A stretch of DNA of 64,000 bases, taken from the NCBI GenBank assembly GCA_020746835.1, contig JAGPNK010000001.1:3100001-3164000 (forward strand). The letters run 5' to 3'. A model generated the notes under the pieces. The model had not been told where the DNA came from and made no database searches. It saw only the letters and a program-made list of their open reading frames with translations. The stretch comes from Stachybotrys elegans. Lineage: Eukaryota > Ascomycota > Sordariomycetes > Hypocreales > Stachybotryaceae. Below, in pieces: positions 35,701 through 48,846 of this stretch (position 1 is its first letter; every line of letters starts with the position of its first letter). A program made the translations under genes and the position numbers.

Positions 35701-36970
35701 GTCGTCAAATTGTTGGCCATGGCGTTGACATTGACGGTTAAATCATTCCACATTCCCTGCACTCCCCCAACATCGGCCTGTCCGCCGAGCATACCCTCCG
35801 TTCCGACGTCTCTGGCGACCCGAGTCACCTCGGATGCAAAGGTCCGCAGTTGATCCACCATGGTATTGATGGTCTGTTGTAATTGTAGGATTTCGCCGCG
35901 CGCTGGTCGAACGATTTTCTTTGTGAGGTCGCCGTGTGCGACAGCGGTCGTGACGGATGCGATTTCTCGTACTATGGCGTACCATGTCAGAAGGAGAAAG
36001 AATACAAGGGAAAGGGAGGCATGGAACTAGGGACATACCTTGATCGGTGAGGTTTTGAGCCATTACGTTCACTATTCTTACAGTCAGAACTGCCGCCCAG
36101 CGGCGGATTGAAGCGACAGGAGCGTGTAGCCTTACCGTTGTCAGTCAGTTCCTTCCAGACACCGTCAACGCCGCCGATGCGGGCTTGTCCACCGAGGAGA
36201 CCCTCGGTACCGACCTCGCGGGCGACGCGAGAGACCTCGCTGGCAAACACTTGGAGCTGGTCCATCATGGCGTTGATGGTGCGCTTAAAGGTTGTGATTT
36301 CGGGGTCCATTTCGACAGTGTTCATGCGGACCTTCATGGTGAGGTCACCGCGGGCGACGGCAGTAACGATCTCTCCGATCTCTCGGAGAGCCTTCTGGAA
36401 GGCCTCGTTGGCCTTTTGGTGCTTCCATAGCTCTCGCTCAAGAGTAGCAACGCGCTCCTGTTCGAGGACTTCGAGGGCTCGTTCTTGCAGCTGCTTCTGT
36501 TCGAGCAGCTGGGCGTTGACGCCCGCAAGCTCTTGGCGCTGGCTGTCGAGGAGCTTGGACTGGTCGTCGACGTGGTCACGCAACCCTTCCAGCGCTTCTT
36601 TCGTCAGCTGGCGGGGAAAATGAAGTAGGCTGGCCGAGCTACCTTGTTGGGCCGGTACTTTGTTGCGAAGAGTTGTGCGGTTGGCGGCAGCGGGTGTCGC
36701 GCCGCCCTCTTCGCCAAAGAGGGAATCGGAAACCTCATTGGGCGTCTCGGGGAAGACGTTGCTGCTGTTGGAGGCTCGGCCTTCGAGCTGGGTGATGCGG
36801 AGGGCGAGCTGCTCGAGCTCCTCCTCCAGGCTGCGCTTGGCGGGCGTATCGCGACCGGGTAATGTGATCTTGGAGCCGAGGCCAGCGTGTATGGAGGTGG
36901 GCGTCTTTGGGTCGACGGCAAGGGAGGCGACGACCTCGGCAGCCGCAGCCAGGGCGACGTCGTCGACCAT
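32726..36970 (-). CDS. nik1: Group III hybrid histidine kinase (Nik1/Os-1)
   Basis: Cytosolic osmosensing hybrid histidine kinase acting above the Hog1-type MAPK pathway; in other fungi its orthologues are needed for dicarboximide and phenylpyrrole fungicide action. Six exons (36970-36136, 36071-36039, 35971-35145, 35052-34786, 34727-33228, 33163-32726), introns 58-92 nt, give 1299 aa, the usual length. Seen: N-terminal coiled coil (~130-190), then a chain of six HAMP-type repeats of ~92 aa (each with a GDLT/GDMS/GDFT turn; five carry a full GGQA/GAQA...W-x-DLT linker), HisKA with [10 protein letters not shown] (phospho-His about 729), HATPase with [14 protein letters not shown] and GGTGLGLSI, and a receiver with LAEDN and LMDVQMPIM (phospho-Asp about 1148). 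No transmembrane segments. All key residues are present. Confidence 0.97.
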
Positions 36971-37060
36971 ACTGGCAGAGCGGTGGACTGCGGGTGCGCA
37001 GTCAGGCCGAAAGGAAAGGAACCCGAATATTCAAAGCAAGGGCGAGCGGATCAAAGCAGG

Positions 37061-37120
37061 GCAGAGCAGAGCAAGGCAGAGCAAGGCAGAGCAAAGCAGA
37101 GCAAAGCAGAGCAAAGCAGC
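37061..37120. repeat. Decamer minisatellite, GCAAGGCAGA/GCAAAGCAGA, near nik1 start
   Basis: Six 10-nt units in register: GCAGAGCAGA, GCAAGGCAGA twice, GCAAAGCAGA twice, GCAAAGCAGC. They lie 91-150 nt upstream of the nik1 ATG, so probably in its 5' UTR, where the sense strand reads TCTGCTTTGC. Confidence 0.85.
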
Positions 37121-40100
37121 TAAGGTATCAGGATGTCGCCGTAGCCGAAACGGATGAAATGTACAGGTACGGGAGCGGAGAATCGAGTCGGAGGCAGGCT
37201 TGCTGTTGGCAGAAAGGGGAGAGACGCCAGGCGGAAGGGGGGTAGAGGAATATGCGTGGCGGGTGTCGACACTCGACTCGGGTAAGCGAGGAAGATCAAC
37301 CAAGCGCAGGCAGATTGGCCAGCATCATTTGTTTTAGCCGTATATGTCTTGTCACAACGGCAGGACAACGGCGATAAAAAAAGGAAGATGGAGACGGGTA
37401 AAAGGGTATAGACGAGTCCGACCAGGCAAGGCAAAGGGAGAAGGGGAAAGGTAGGTAAGGTAGGGGAACTGGAGTGTAACTTTGGGGAAAGAGGCAGAGA
37501 GTGCAAGTTTGTACTAAGCGATTTCTAGACCCCCTCCAGAAATAAGACCCAGCCGCCCTAAGTTACCTAGGTGGGATATGATGGATGTACAAGAGATGGG
37601 GTAGAAGGGGGCTCGGGATAGAATAGGACAAGAGGGAATGGATGGACGGTGGAGGAGGGTGGATGGAGCAAGGTGAATGGCCGGGATCGAATGAATGAAT
37701 GGATGGATGGTTAGGCAGTAGGTAGGTTGCCTCTAGTACCCAGGCATGGGTGTGGATGGTGATAATGCAGAGGCAGAGGGGGGGGGATAGTACCTTACAA
37801 GGAGGTACATACATACATGTAGAGTAAGTGGCGGGGATCGGGATTGAAAAACAAAAATATCAAGACAGCAAAACCAGGTAACCAAAGGGCCAGGCACAAA
37901 TAGCAAACCTCTTGGGGCGAGCAAAACTGTCGGTGGACGCCCACTAATGAACTGAACCGGGCTAACGTGTCAGGCACTTACCATAGGTACATACATACAC
38001 GACGGGAACAAGGACATGACAGGGCAGATTGGTGTCGGTGGCGGCGCCCAGGCCAGGTGGAACCGCCTAACTTTCAGCACAGACAACGCTTCTAAGGGCG
38101 AGCAGCCTCAACAGAAGGGTGGATGTCAGGTACCTCCAGCCCGCCAGCGGGCGCTGAGGGGAATAAATGCAACAATGCCCTGCACTGAGGGGCAACGTCT
38201 AGGGGACAGCATGGTGGGAAAGCTTCCATTCCACGATGGTGCCCTCCCATCTTTGTCTCGAGCCGTCGAAGCAACACCTGCCAAGGGGGGGGGGGGGCGA
38301 GACTAAATATTTACCATGTGCAGACAGTTCATGGATTCCATCGATAATCGCTACGACGCACGCTCAACCCTCACCCATGTTCCAGTTTGTCCAGCTGCTC
38401 GGCCAGCGCCCCGACAAGCCGTACCGCGACGGGCAGGCAGGCAGATTGGCCACCATCCAGCTTCGGTGTGTCCCCTTTCCCCTTTCCCCTTCCCCTTTCT
38501 TCAAAAACCCCTGCCCATCTCATCGCCACACCGTTCTGTCCAGCTTAGGGGCTTCGGTTGGTTCTAGGGCTCCCGCCCCGTCCCAAGCGCGAAGAGGTCG
38601 GGCTCGAGAGAGTGGTATAGTGGCGTTGGTGCTGAGTACCTCTGAGCGAGACTTTGGTGTGAGGCGACCACACATGCCCACCATGCCGCTTTGCTAGAGG
38701 TGCCCCGCTCTCGGCTGTGGAACGGCATCTACGCCCCAGCTTTCCTCGTGTCTCTGATCAGCCAGTCTCCATCTCACCATGTCTGGGCCATCCCAATGAG
38801 GGAGCAAGGGAGGGAGGGAGAGAGGGAGAGGAGCTCAGGCGGCGAAACTGAGGTCGCCTGTGAGATAACCGGGCACCGGGAACTTTCCGTTTGATGGTAT
38901 TGACGAGCAAGGCATGTTGCCTATCAACCATTGAGCATCCGTGCTTGATTTCTCCATCAGCCAGGAACAGCACATGGCCTTCCAATCTTATCGGGGTGCA
39001 TGCTGCACTCTGTATCCGTAACAGAGAGATAGATCTCTTCCTACATCCTTGGCTGCTTGAATCGCAGTCCGAGCTGGTGGCGACCGGATTGCTGCCTGAA
39101 ATGGTCCTAACTCGATTATGTACTTACTGTAAACCCCATTTGAACCTACATATGTATGTATGTATGTACCAACGCGCAGGTGAGTTGCAGAAAGGCTTTC
39201 ATGCACTGTGCTTTGTTAGAGGCTTCTTCCTTGCCCATGTCCAATCGAGAAACTGTCACATGCCTTCTGTCACACTGGCACACCTCCCTTGTCCTCCCCC
39301 CTGTCCTCCCTGCCTTTCGCAGCTCAGGTACCCCTTAGTACCTGCCTGTTGACCTAGCGCTTTAGACGCCTCGCTATTCGCTATACCTTGCGAGCAATGA
39401 GAACAGCATACTGACATAGCGGGCAAGAGTAGTCCATGTTCCCCCCACCCTTTCCGTGCCCTCCTCCAAAAAGAACATGCGAGGTACATGCATGCCTCAA
39501 GTTCGGAGCCTCCCCTCCTCACCAAAGCTGCGGCATCCTGGAGGAATCCCTCAGATGACCGATTAACTTGTCGGGACATGTTCCCTTCCGTTTCGTTACA
39601 TACATACATGCCTTGCCTGTGCAGGCCCTGTGCTGTGGGAGGACAATTTCTCCTTGTCGGAAAGCACGCTTGCTGACTGAGTGGAGCGTCGACCTCCTTT
39701 CCCCGACACACAGCCGGTGCACATGGCAAACATTGCAATCTCCATGTCTATTATCCATCCCATTTTACTACTCCTAGTATCACCACCCAGTGGCTCGGAG
39801 TGCCTGTGGGAGCGCTAACTTGCCGTATAGAGGCTACCTGCAAACATTTTGGCATTCTCAAATCAAGACCACCGTGCCTACTTGGTGGATCGTGCAGGGG
39901 CATCATCACCATCCCTCTTCACCCGCCGTGCGCTGCGTACAGTACACCGCAGAGAGTGACGGTGATGGCTACCAGTCAGCCGATCGATCCATCGCCCACG
40001 GATCGAGTACGGAGTACAGATAGCCTTGGTCATGCGCATAGACATGGCGCCAAAGTGAGGCTCACACTGGTTGACTGGGAACAGACAGACGCTGGGACCA

Positions 40101-41116
40101 GTCCAGACTCCCGGGTGGGAACAGAGTCGAATACCCCATTTGCCGGGATGTCACCCTCGTCTGCAATGGTCTACCAAATTGCTACGCGCCCTGGGTTCGG
40201 TTCGGTTCAACCCCACGACGGAGAGAGAACCCATCAACACAAAACAAAAAACTCCGTGTACCTTGCCTGGGAGCCAGCCAGCGGCATCGACTTTGCTCGA
40301 AAGCACGCGTAATTACGATGGGCGGGCGAAGATGAATGATGATGCACTGCGCAACCTGCAGCCTGTGGCACACCGCAACAAAGCAGAACATGCCCGCCCG
40401 CATGAAACCCCGAGATCCACCGACCCCGGCACCAAATCCTCGTCCCATATACATACTAACTAGTCCTACGGATATGTACATACTCAATCGTTCAGCAAGA
40501 GCCTCGACGGACTGCAAACGGTGTCCGTATTCAGTATGCTCATTCCAAGCAGTCTGGTCTGCTAGTCGCGGGGCACTCTTCCATGGCCCTTCCATGTTCC
40601 ATCGGCGGCCACGGGATGGCTGCACGATCCACTCAGCTCCTTTCCAAAGTTGCCAAGCTAACTAGTCGAGCAGTTGCACTGCCTCCCGACCGGTATTATT
40701 GTGCTTGACAAATTGCGCGGGTGCAGACGCCACGAGCCCATTGAGTGGCTTCGCCATCGGTATATCCAGGCGGTGAAAACGGAACCATCTCACGTGGGTG
40801 GAACTACGCAACGACCTTCATGCCCTTCCTCATCAGAAGGGGTTTGCCCTGCCTGGGAAAGCGGCTCTTCCAGAGAGAGACGGGGCTACCAACTCCAACA
40901 TTGTAGGCAAAGGCAGGTTTCATTGTGTCTGTCTCGGCATGTGGACAGACGATTGTTGATTCAGGTGGTGTAGTTTCAGTCTGGGTCAAATCAGTTTCCC
41001 TCCTTTCCTTGCGCTTCGAGGTGCGACATCCGAGTCCTTTGCGTCGCACGAGCCGTCCACAGCAGTTCGCACCGCCTGTTGTGGAAGAGGCTGTTCTCAA
41101 CCTTTTTTCCCTGCTT

Positions 41117-41145
41117 CCTTTTCCTTTTCCTTTTCCTTTTCCTTT
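41117..41145. repeat. CCTTTT tandem repeat
   Basis: Four exact CCTTTT units followed by CCTTT, in the gene-free interval upstream of nik1. Confidence 0.8.
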
Positions 41146-43529
41146 GGGCTTCCGTGAAAGGCCCGGTGACGTCATCCTGGGGATCTCCCAAGCGGCTCCC
41201 CAATCTCGCGAATCAGATGAGGCCAGCCCAGGCCACCGGCAAATCAAAGCTCATCACCAAGCCCTGGGCTCCTCCTCCAAGCGGGACGCCATGCTATGGG
41301 CTGTCTAACCTACCGCGGATAGCGCACTCCGTCTTGCTCGCTGATGGCTGCTCCGGTTAGCACGGGCTGGGTGTTGATTTGGCCGTACATGCGCCAGAGA
41401 AGCCGCTCTTGCCCACTAATTATTACTTACCTACGATTCACTGCGCTTCCCAAATGGATCTTCCCATGGATCATTTCGACCCCCTACTACGTACTCCGTA
41501 CGATGCTGAGAAACCTACCTGCAGGAACCGCCTCGACCGGCCGGCGCAAAACGAACGACAAAACATAGCCACCCTCATCTTGGCGCGCATCTCTTGTCCC
41601 ACTCCAGTGCCAACTTCCTGAGCCGTCCAACTTGCCGGACATGAGAAAAGATCACCGCTCACTCTCGCCAGTCCCGTGGCAATCTTTATCGACTTGGGGA
41701 GATCGTCAGTCCCAGGCCCGAGTAACTTGTTTCATGATCCCGGAAACAGCCCGCCACCAAAACTGCTCCCTTTGTGGTTGATCGACCTGCCACCCTGTCA
41801 TGCCCTCCTCTGGTCTCGCTAGGCTCTCCAGTAGTCAGTCAAGTTAAGGCAAGGCAGGAGGGCATTGTGCACCATCGTCGTCTGCCGGCTGCACTGTCAT
41901 TCTCTTTATTGGTTTTTTCTATTTTTTATTATTAATTTTTTAAAAATTATTTTTCTTCCGCATCTGCCCGCGACTCGGCAACTTCTACATACTAACACAG
42001 AGTGCCGACCCAGACTGAATTCGTTCTGGCTCGCAGCATCCCAGGCCGAACGAGCACTCTCATTTGTGCCCTCTCTCGACGTGGAGGTTCTGGACCAGGT
42101 CCTCCGCCGATCCCTGCGCCCAACCTTGACCTACTTCGTCTCATTCCAGCCTGGCCGAGGGCGCCTGCTACCACCTCTGCTCTCTACCCTCGGCGCCAAG
42201 ACACCCAATCACCCATCCATCTCGCATCTGGCACCAAGGACGCTCTCGCCACTGGGTGAGATGGCGGGGCTTTCGCCGTTCAGATACCTCTGAAAACCTC
42301 GAACGAGCATGTCCCTCGCCCTCGTATCCACCAAGGGTCCCTGAGGGCCGCTAGACTGAGAAAGACCCTGATCAACGGCTCTCGTTTCCTCATGTCAGTC
42401 ACCTTTCTGGATCTGACCCCACCGCTCCTCCTTAAATCCCTCTCATGTTTGGTTAACATCCGTCCCGTTGACAAGGCCTGATTCCCAAATCGGCTGCATA
42501 AGACTCTGGTGCACCAATCCAAGCCCGCAAAGTGCTTGCTCCAGCTTGAAACAACGGAGCACGAAAGCGGTTCTTGCTCGTCGGATGCTGGCCGGATAGG
42601 CCCCCCTCCCCGGTTCACGACCCATGATGGGGGCGACAAGAACAACCCTCGGTTCTATGGTTCGGGCGCTTCAATCTTCGTCCTCATGTTGTGTCTGGTA
42701 CCTCCATGGCCGAGGCGAACACAGCGGGCGACCGCTATCTTACAGGTCAAGTTGGGGGACGAGCGCTTCCTCACCGACCCTGTTCCCTGCTGGTGTGCTT
42801 CGGCTTTGCCACAGTAGACGATCTGTCTTACCTTGCCCCGTGATGTGTGTGGTACGCGCTCCATATTCCAGAGTGATAGATCAACTTGGAAAGGGTGAAG
42901 CTCCCCGTCATCGGAGCCGTTGGATTCTCCATGGCCTAGCTCTCGTAACATACCCTCCAGCCTAAGTGAGTAGAGTGCATTGAGTAGGACTCTTCGTGTA
43001 AGCCAGTCACGTTGTTCTTCTGTACCCGTTTTCAGTTTTACACTCAGGGACCCTTCGTCCTCCCATCTCCATTGGAAAGATTGCCGCTCAAGTTGTAAAC
43101 ACCAGCTCAGTAATTACTCATGATAAGTTATATGTATAATTTCCTAGAAGAATAAAAGATATAGTCTTCTCAACCAACACTCGCTGCACGTATAAAAAAA
43201 AAACGGGGGTAAACGTAAAACGCAACTCGCTCTCGCTCTCGCAAGGAGGGTATCTGCCTTCCAATCCACCCAAAACCAGCCCTGCGCAGTATATGAAAAA
43301 TTAAGAGAGGAAAAAAGAACCAAACCAATCAAGCCCGCGTAGAAAAATGCAGCAAAGAGGGGTTGCAGACGGGCGGATAGCACGCTCATTAGGCCGCAAC
43401 CCACTCTCCCACCATCTGTTCCCAGCGCTGTTGTCTTCACCTAATCCACCCCGTAAACAAAGATCCATAGATTCCTTCCGCTATCAGACTTTCACCTGAA
43501 AGAAGGGGGGAAGAGGAAACGAAGCCACT

Positions 43530-46500
43530 CTACCTCCTGGGCAGGGGCTTCTTCTGGATAGGACCGGCGTTCCACCCCTGGGTGACGCTGTTCTTGACGA
43601 TGAGGGCGGCGGCGGCCGTGGCGGCCTGGCGCTCCTTCTGGCGGTGCCTCTCCTTGAGGTAGTGGGCGGCCTCGGGCCTCATGCGCAGGATCCGCAAGAT
43701 CATATCGTCGCTGGGGTCGGCCTGGGCCTCCTTGCGCTTCATCTCCTTGGCCTTGCGCATGGTGCCCAGGTTGCGGCTCATCATGATGCTCTTGCCGCGC
43801 TTGATGGTGCCCATGCTGGCAAACTTGCCTCCGCCGCTCATGCTGGGGCCCAGCAGCGCCCGCTGCTGCTGCTGCTGTTGCTGCTGATCCTGCTGGAGGA
43901 GAGCCTGCTGGGCGCGCTGCACGTTGGCCGCTGCCATGCGCTCCGATTCGCGGATCAGGTTGGTGGTGTCGTCAAAATAGAAGAAGTTTAGCGAAGCCAA
44001 GTCGTGCCACTTAGGCGACTTGAGCACTTCGGCCGGGACACCCAATATCTCTCCCGTCTCTTCGTCCCGCGCGTTGAAGAAGGCAAACAGCAGCTCGAGC
44101 CAGCGGTATACGGTGTCCATCTCCCATCTAGTGAGGGGCTTCTGCACCGAGGGCTTCTCGGAAACGGGCGGCACCAGCAGGTTCTCTATCGTCATGAGAA
44201 CTTCCTTCCAAAGACGGGTCATGACGGCGATCATAGTTGCGTCAGTGAGGGTCTGCTTCATGATGGCAAAGTTCTCGTCGAAATATGCGAAAAGGGGTGC
44301 GAGAGCATCCTCCACCTGCTGGGGCGTTGCAGTAGTTATGGTCGATGTACGCTTCTTCCAGAGATGGGTCATGGAAGCGCCGATGCCAGACCCTCCGGAT
44401 AAGACACGCAACGTCTCGTGCGACAGCGTCGCCTTGATCTGGGTATTCAGCTGCAGCAAGTATTAGTATTTCAAACACGGAAGCGGGCGATGACGGGGTT
44501 CGGTACTGACCTTGTCTGTAATCTTGCGAACCATATCCCTCTCGGTACGCTTCAGGTGGCGGAACGCCTTTCCAAAATGGAACTGGATGTCGTCTCGCTC
44601 TCCTTCCATGCTGACCCTGATGAGCAGACGACCTTGCGAGTCCAGATCCAGCCAGAACTCTCGTGGCAAATAGTCGCTGAAATGCACAGGGTCGAGCTTC
44701 AGGGACGTTCGGCCGACGTAATCATGGTCTCCAAAGGTGTCGTAGTCCCATATCGTTGCAATGACGTTGACGGGCCCTTGCACAGTAATATCGAAGGACT
44801 CGTCCCACCGTGGGTTGAGAGAGCTGTATATGATGCGTGTCTTGTACAAGCGCTTCTGGTACTCGTCACCAAACACGACGTAGGGGTCACTGAGCCCAGA
44901 GGTGTCGCAGGCCTTCAAGTCCTCAGCCTCGACGACCTTGACCGTGAAAGTGTACTTGTTCGGTCTGCGGACCTGCTTCTTGGGTCCCTCCAGCGACTCC
45001 AGCAGTGCTGCACAGGCATCCGAGTTCATGTTCTTCTCCAGTCTGTCGAGCTCCTGCATGGCATACTCGATGTTATTCAGTTTGACAAAGGACTGGGAAA
45101 CAAGTTAGCACGTCGTCTTCTTCAAGCCACGTCCTTGGGCTTACCTCTGGATAGAACTGGAAAGGCTCAGCCTTCTCTTTGGCGGTCCATGCATCTTTGG
45201 CATACTGCATCCATTTCTCTTGGGTGGTCTTGGTCTGCCTAGCCAGCTCCTCGGCAGAAAGTCGATCCATTTCCTTGGAGAAGCGCTGTTCAACAATCTC
45301 ACAGTACCGCCCAATCCCGGTAGCGAAGCAGCGAGCCAGCGCCGTCATGAACCTGGCATGATGCTCGTCGTTATCCCAGTTGAGCTTGAAGACTTGATCC
45401 ACGGTCTGATTGAATAGCATGAAGAGATCGATAATGGAGACGCTGTGCCTGTCACAGTCCAAGGGGATGTGGTCTGGCCCTTCACCACGGGTTTGAAATT
45501 GATCCTGTTTGATGGCTTCGTCCACATAGTTTTCCATCTTGGATTCTGCAGCCCCGATCCAGCGCCAGACAAAATCGACGAGCAAGTTCTCAATGTTAAA
45601 TGCAAACTTCTTATCGGGCAGAGAGTCTTGGTGGATGCGGCGGATCTCTACCAGCTCTTTGTAGAGGTCAAATCCATCCTGGATGTCAATTTCTGTTCCA
45701 TTTTCCTGAGCACCCCGGATGATGGACTCGAGAACGACGCTGGCATCTTGCTCAAAGCTGGGGAATACCTCTTCAACGAGCACCTGGAATAGGTTCACGC
45801 CCATGATGACGGGATTGTTTTTGTACCTCTTGCGAATCCTCTCGACGAGCTGGATGACAGACTTGCCGAGCTGAACGACATGGCCAAACTCCCACTCCTC
45901 CTTGTGTGCCGGGAGCTTCTTTTCCATTTCTTGGCGATATATTTCCATTGCTTCCTGACGAAGACACTGCGAAAGGTGCTCGCTGAACTCGGCAACGGCA
46001 TCAGGGCGCGCAGGGAAATGGGGGTTGCTCTCGATGTGGTTCTCGAGGATGAACATGACTGGGCCAATCTTAGGGGGCTTCTTGTCGTATGAGCTCTTGA
46101 GGAGATCGTAGAGCTCGCGATGCAGGGCATCATGCAGCGAACGCAGCGTACTCTGGTATACGGCAAAGTCGTGAATGGTCCACCGGCTTGCGTCGATTTC
46201 AGAGAGAGGAGATGAGTAATGCTGGATATGCGGTGGCTTCTTCGCCTCAGTCTGGGGGGTGTTGATGAAGTCAAACACAGTGTCCAGCTCCTCGGGGACG
46301 ATCTCCTGGTCTATAAACTTTCGTGAAGCCACCTCGAGGATGGTGATGAGCCGTGTAGATTGCGGTATCCTCCAGCGGACGCAAAGCTCTGTCAGCAGGT
46401 CTTGGGATCTTCTCGAAAGCGGCTGATACTCCAGGTTAGGGTCTGCATGGAGCTGATCAAAGGTCATGGCATGCTGGAGGATGTATCGGTAAAACGCTCT

Positions 46501-47772
46501 GGGGTTGGGAGGGATGAAGGTATAGATGGTTTCTTCAACTGCTCTAATGGTGCTCGGCTCGGTCGAAGCCAGGGTCGCAAGAGCCGTAGAGGCATCAAAA
46601 TCGAGCGAGTTGTCGCCGGCGCTGGCCAGGGCGCGGCTCAGCTCCGTCCATGCGTGATCGTTGGAGAGCATTGACTGCGGCCTGGCTGAGAAAGGCTTGT
46701 GCGGGTCGGCTGGGCTCTTGGCCAGTTCGGGCTTGGCCGTCAGAACTTCCATCATCATCTGCGAAAGCTGCGATGCCTCCGACTTCTTCCATTCGTTAAA
46801 GGCATCGTCAACGTCGAAGTCCTGGCTTCTCAAGGCACCAGGTTGGTTGGAGCTGAGTCTGAGCTGATAAGACTTGAGATCCTGGAGGGCGGCTTCCTCG
46901 GTCCACAGCTGACGGTGCTGGTTGATCTCGGCTTGCACGTCCGACAGGCTTAGACCGAATATCTCTGCAACAATCTGCACCATGTGCATATCCTTGACAT
47001 CATAGCTCAAGGGCACAATGACTTCGATTGTAGTTCCGACTCCGTCGCTTCCGCCGCTCACAAGATTCTGGTCATTGGTGAGCAGCTTACTCTCCAAGGA
47101 CGAGAGTCTTGACAGCAGCTCGGGGCGCTCCTTGTCGTAACCGTGGTCTCGCAAAATGGTAGAAGCGAGCCGGACAAACAAGGCGAGGTGGCGGTCGGGG
47201 AGGGCCTTCCAGGAATCGTCATCGGGGGCGCGACCTTTCTGGGCAGCCTTGGTGGCCGCTGAGTAAAAGATAAGGACCAAGGGTTCGAACTTTCTCTCCT
47301 TGTCTATGGACTTGCGGAAACTGGCTTCGGAGAAGGCCGTGTAGGCCTCGGCGAAGCTCCTCTTGACGGCAGCGTCATTGTAGCCCGGCAAGCGCTCGCT
47401 GCCCCTGAGGACGCCGCCGACGCGATCGAGAAGGGGGCCGGCGAAGTTGTGGGGGAGCTTCAGGCTCGTAGAGCTGCCAGCAACGTACTCCTGGACGAGC
47501 TGGCCGATGCTGGTGCTGGAGCGGGCTGGAGCGGGCCTGGGGGCGGCGACGTACTGCTTCCGCCTCGTCTTGGGTTGGAGGATATAGTGGAGGTATGCTG
47601 CACGAAGGGCGAAGCTGCGGGCTTCTTCGTGCTCGACGGGAATGTTATGGGTTGATCGGACTATGGAGTCGGCTCGCGAGGCTCTGGAATCGGCTCTGGA
47701 CATGCTGCCCAGGTCTCTACTGGCATGTTTGAGGCGGCGCTGGGGCTGCCACGACTGCCGCGACATAGACAT
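43530..47772 (-). CDS. Munc13-like protein with MUN/MHD regions and C2 domain
   Basis: Probable peripheral membrane protein in vesicle priming/exocytosis or signalling; the fission yeast relative is Git1. Three exons (47772-45145, 45092-44511, 44450-43530) with introns of 52 and 60 nt give 1376 aa. Seen: a basic N-terminus, a long helical region with Munc13-homology (MHD1) character at about 600-780, a C2 domain at about 915-1035 (FTVKVVEAEDLKACDTSGLSDPYV, then WDYDTFGDHDYVG, so the Ca2+-ligand aspartates look present), and a second MHD-like helical region at about 1060-1220. Near the C-terminus is a Gln tract (QQDQQQQQQQQRA, encoded near 43865-43910). The C2 domain lies between the two MHD regions, as in fungal Unc13-like proteins. 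Direct membrane or SNARE function is inferred from the family. Confidence 0.88.
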
Positions 47773-48470
47773 GCTGGGCTTGGGCGCGGTTCAATAGATT
47801 CTAGCAGTGTTCTCGTCGTTCGATGGTCGTTTAGGAGGCGAGGTGATGCCCAACCGCTAAGTGGGCGCCGTGGATCATGTCCGCCTGACCGAAGGCACAG
47901 ACAGTAAGAGAGTGTGCGTGAGGGAGCGAGAGACAAGGCGCGGCGGCACAAATGCGGCGAGGACGGTTTGGTCAAGGGAGCGCAGGGCAGCCGAGGGCAA
48001 TGCCAGTCGCACCGGGCAGGAAAAGGGACGGCAAGCTGGCCTTGCAGGTGTGCAAGATTCGTGTCTCGGGTTTTTGCTGGCGAGATTGGAATTGCAGCAT
48101 CCCACGAGAGGCGACAATGCGGGTATGGAGCGGCAATGACCTGGTCCCGGGGGCTCTGAGTGGCTGCCAGCGGCTGACTGGCGGGGACTCTGGGTATCAC
48201 AGTGAGGGGCTAGACGTCATTCAGGCCCGGGCACCTAAAGCTGGCGGGCTATTGGGCAGTGGCTGGAAGGGGCAATTTTGGCACTCGTTAGGGGCTGTCA
48301 GGGCGATTTATTTTTATTTGTTTTATGTATCTCCTATTCTTCCACGTTTGTTTATCGTTACCCATTATTAAGGAACGAAATGGAAATATGCCGACGGTGT
48401 GCCCGGCTGTCTAATTGTTTCATAGGCCTCAATCTTCGAGCCAAGGGATGGCGTTGAAGGAAACCAATGT

Positions 48471-48846
48471 GTACCTACCTAGTACTTACCTTACGGGTAG
48501 AGGTACTAAGGTAGGTTGTACCTCTCAAGTACAGCACACTCGTATCATTATCATACTACGTGGGTAAGGTAAGGCAATCAGTCTAGAAAGCAATCCAGAA
48601 TTGCCTGTGAATCACGTCTTGCATCCAATGGCAAAGTACAATGCATCTTCTCGTCTTGGTTGACCCTAGGGCAGGCTTGGATGTAATAGAGCATTTCCAT
48701 GTGATTTCATGTCTCTTTGGCCTGTCTCCCGTAGTTATCTTCTCCTTTCTTCCACCTCATTTCCACTCATTCCAGCCTACCTAGGGTAACTAAACAAGAC
48801 AGCCACGCTACTGTTTTCTGACCCTACCTACCTAGGTAAGTAAGTA
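48471..48846. repeat. TACCTA/TAGGTA short palindromic repeat-rich stretch
   Basis: Multiple copies of TACCTACCTAG, TACTTACC, GGTACTAAGGTAGG and CCTACCTACCTAGGTAAG. The last contains the self-complementary core TACCTAGGTA. Related copies occur in several other intergenic regions, and I saw none inside exons. Confidence 0.6.

Larger units (their letters stand above)
36971..43529. other. 6.5-kb gene-free interval upstream of nik1
   Basis: No frame here shows a domain or a convincing splice structure. It includes a decamer repeat next to the nik1 start, a 13-G run (38285-38297), a CCTTTT array (41117-41145), ACATACATAC runs (37806-37818, 39150-39170), and an A/T-rich block at 41918-41956. Probable content is the nik1 promoter and a long leader, plus the 3' flank of the C2 gene at the right end (43020-43529). 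No RNA gene is recognised. Confidence 0.55.

Noticed and set aside
40181..40230. A tRNA-like TTCAACC sequence
   Set aside because: The flanking bases do not form a T-stem, and no acceptor or anticodon arm could be placed around it.
41865..42293. A 142-aa frame with a hydrophobic start
   Set aside because: It starts in an A/T-rich promoter-like block, has competing frames of similar length, and shows no family features.
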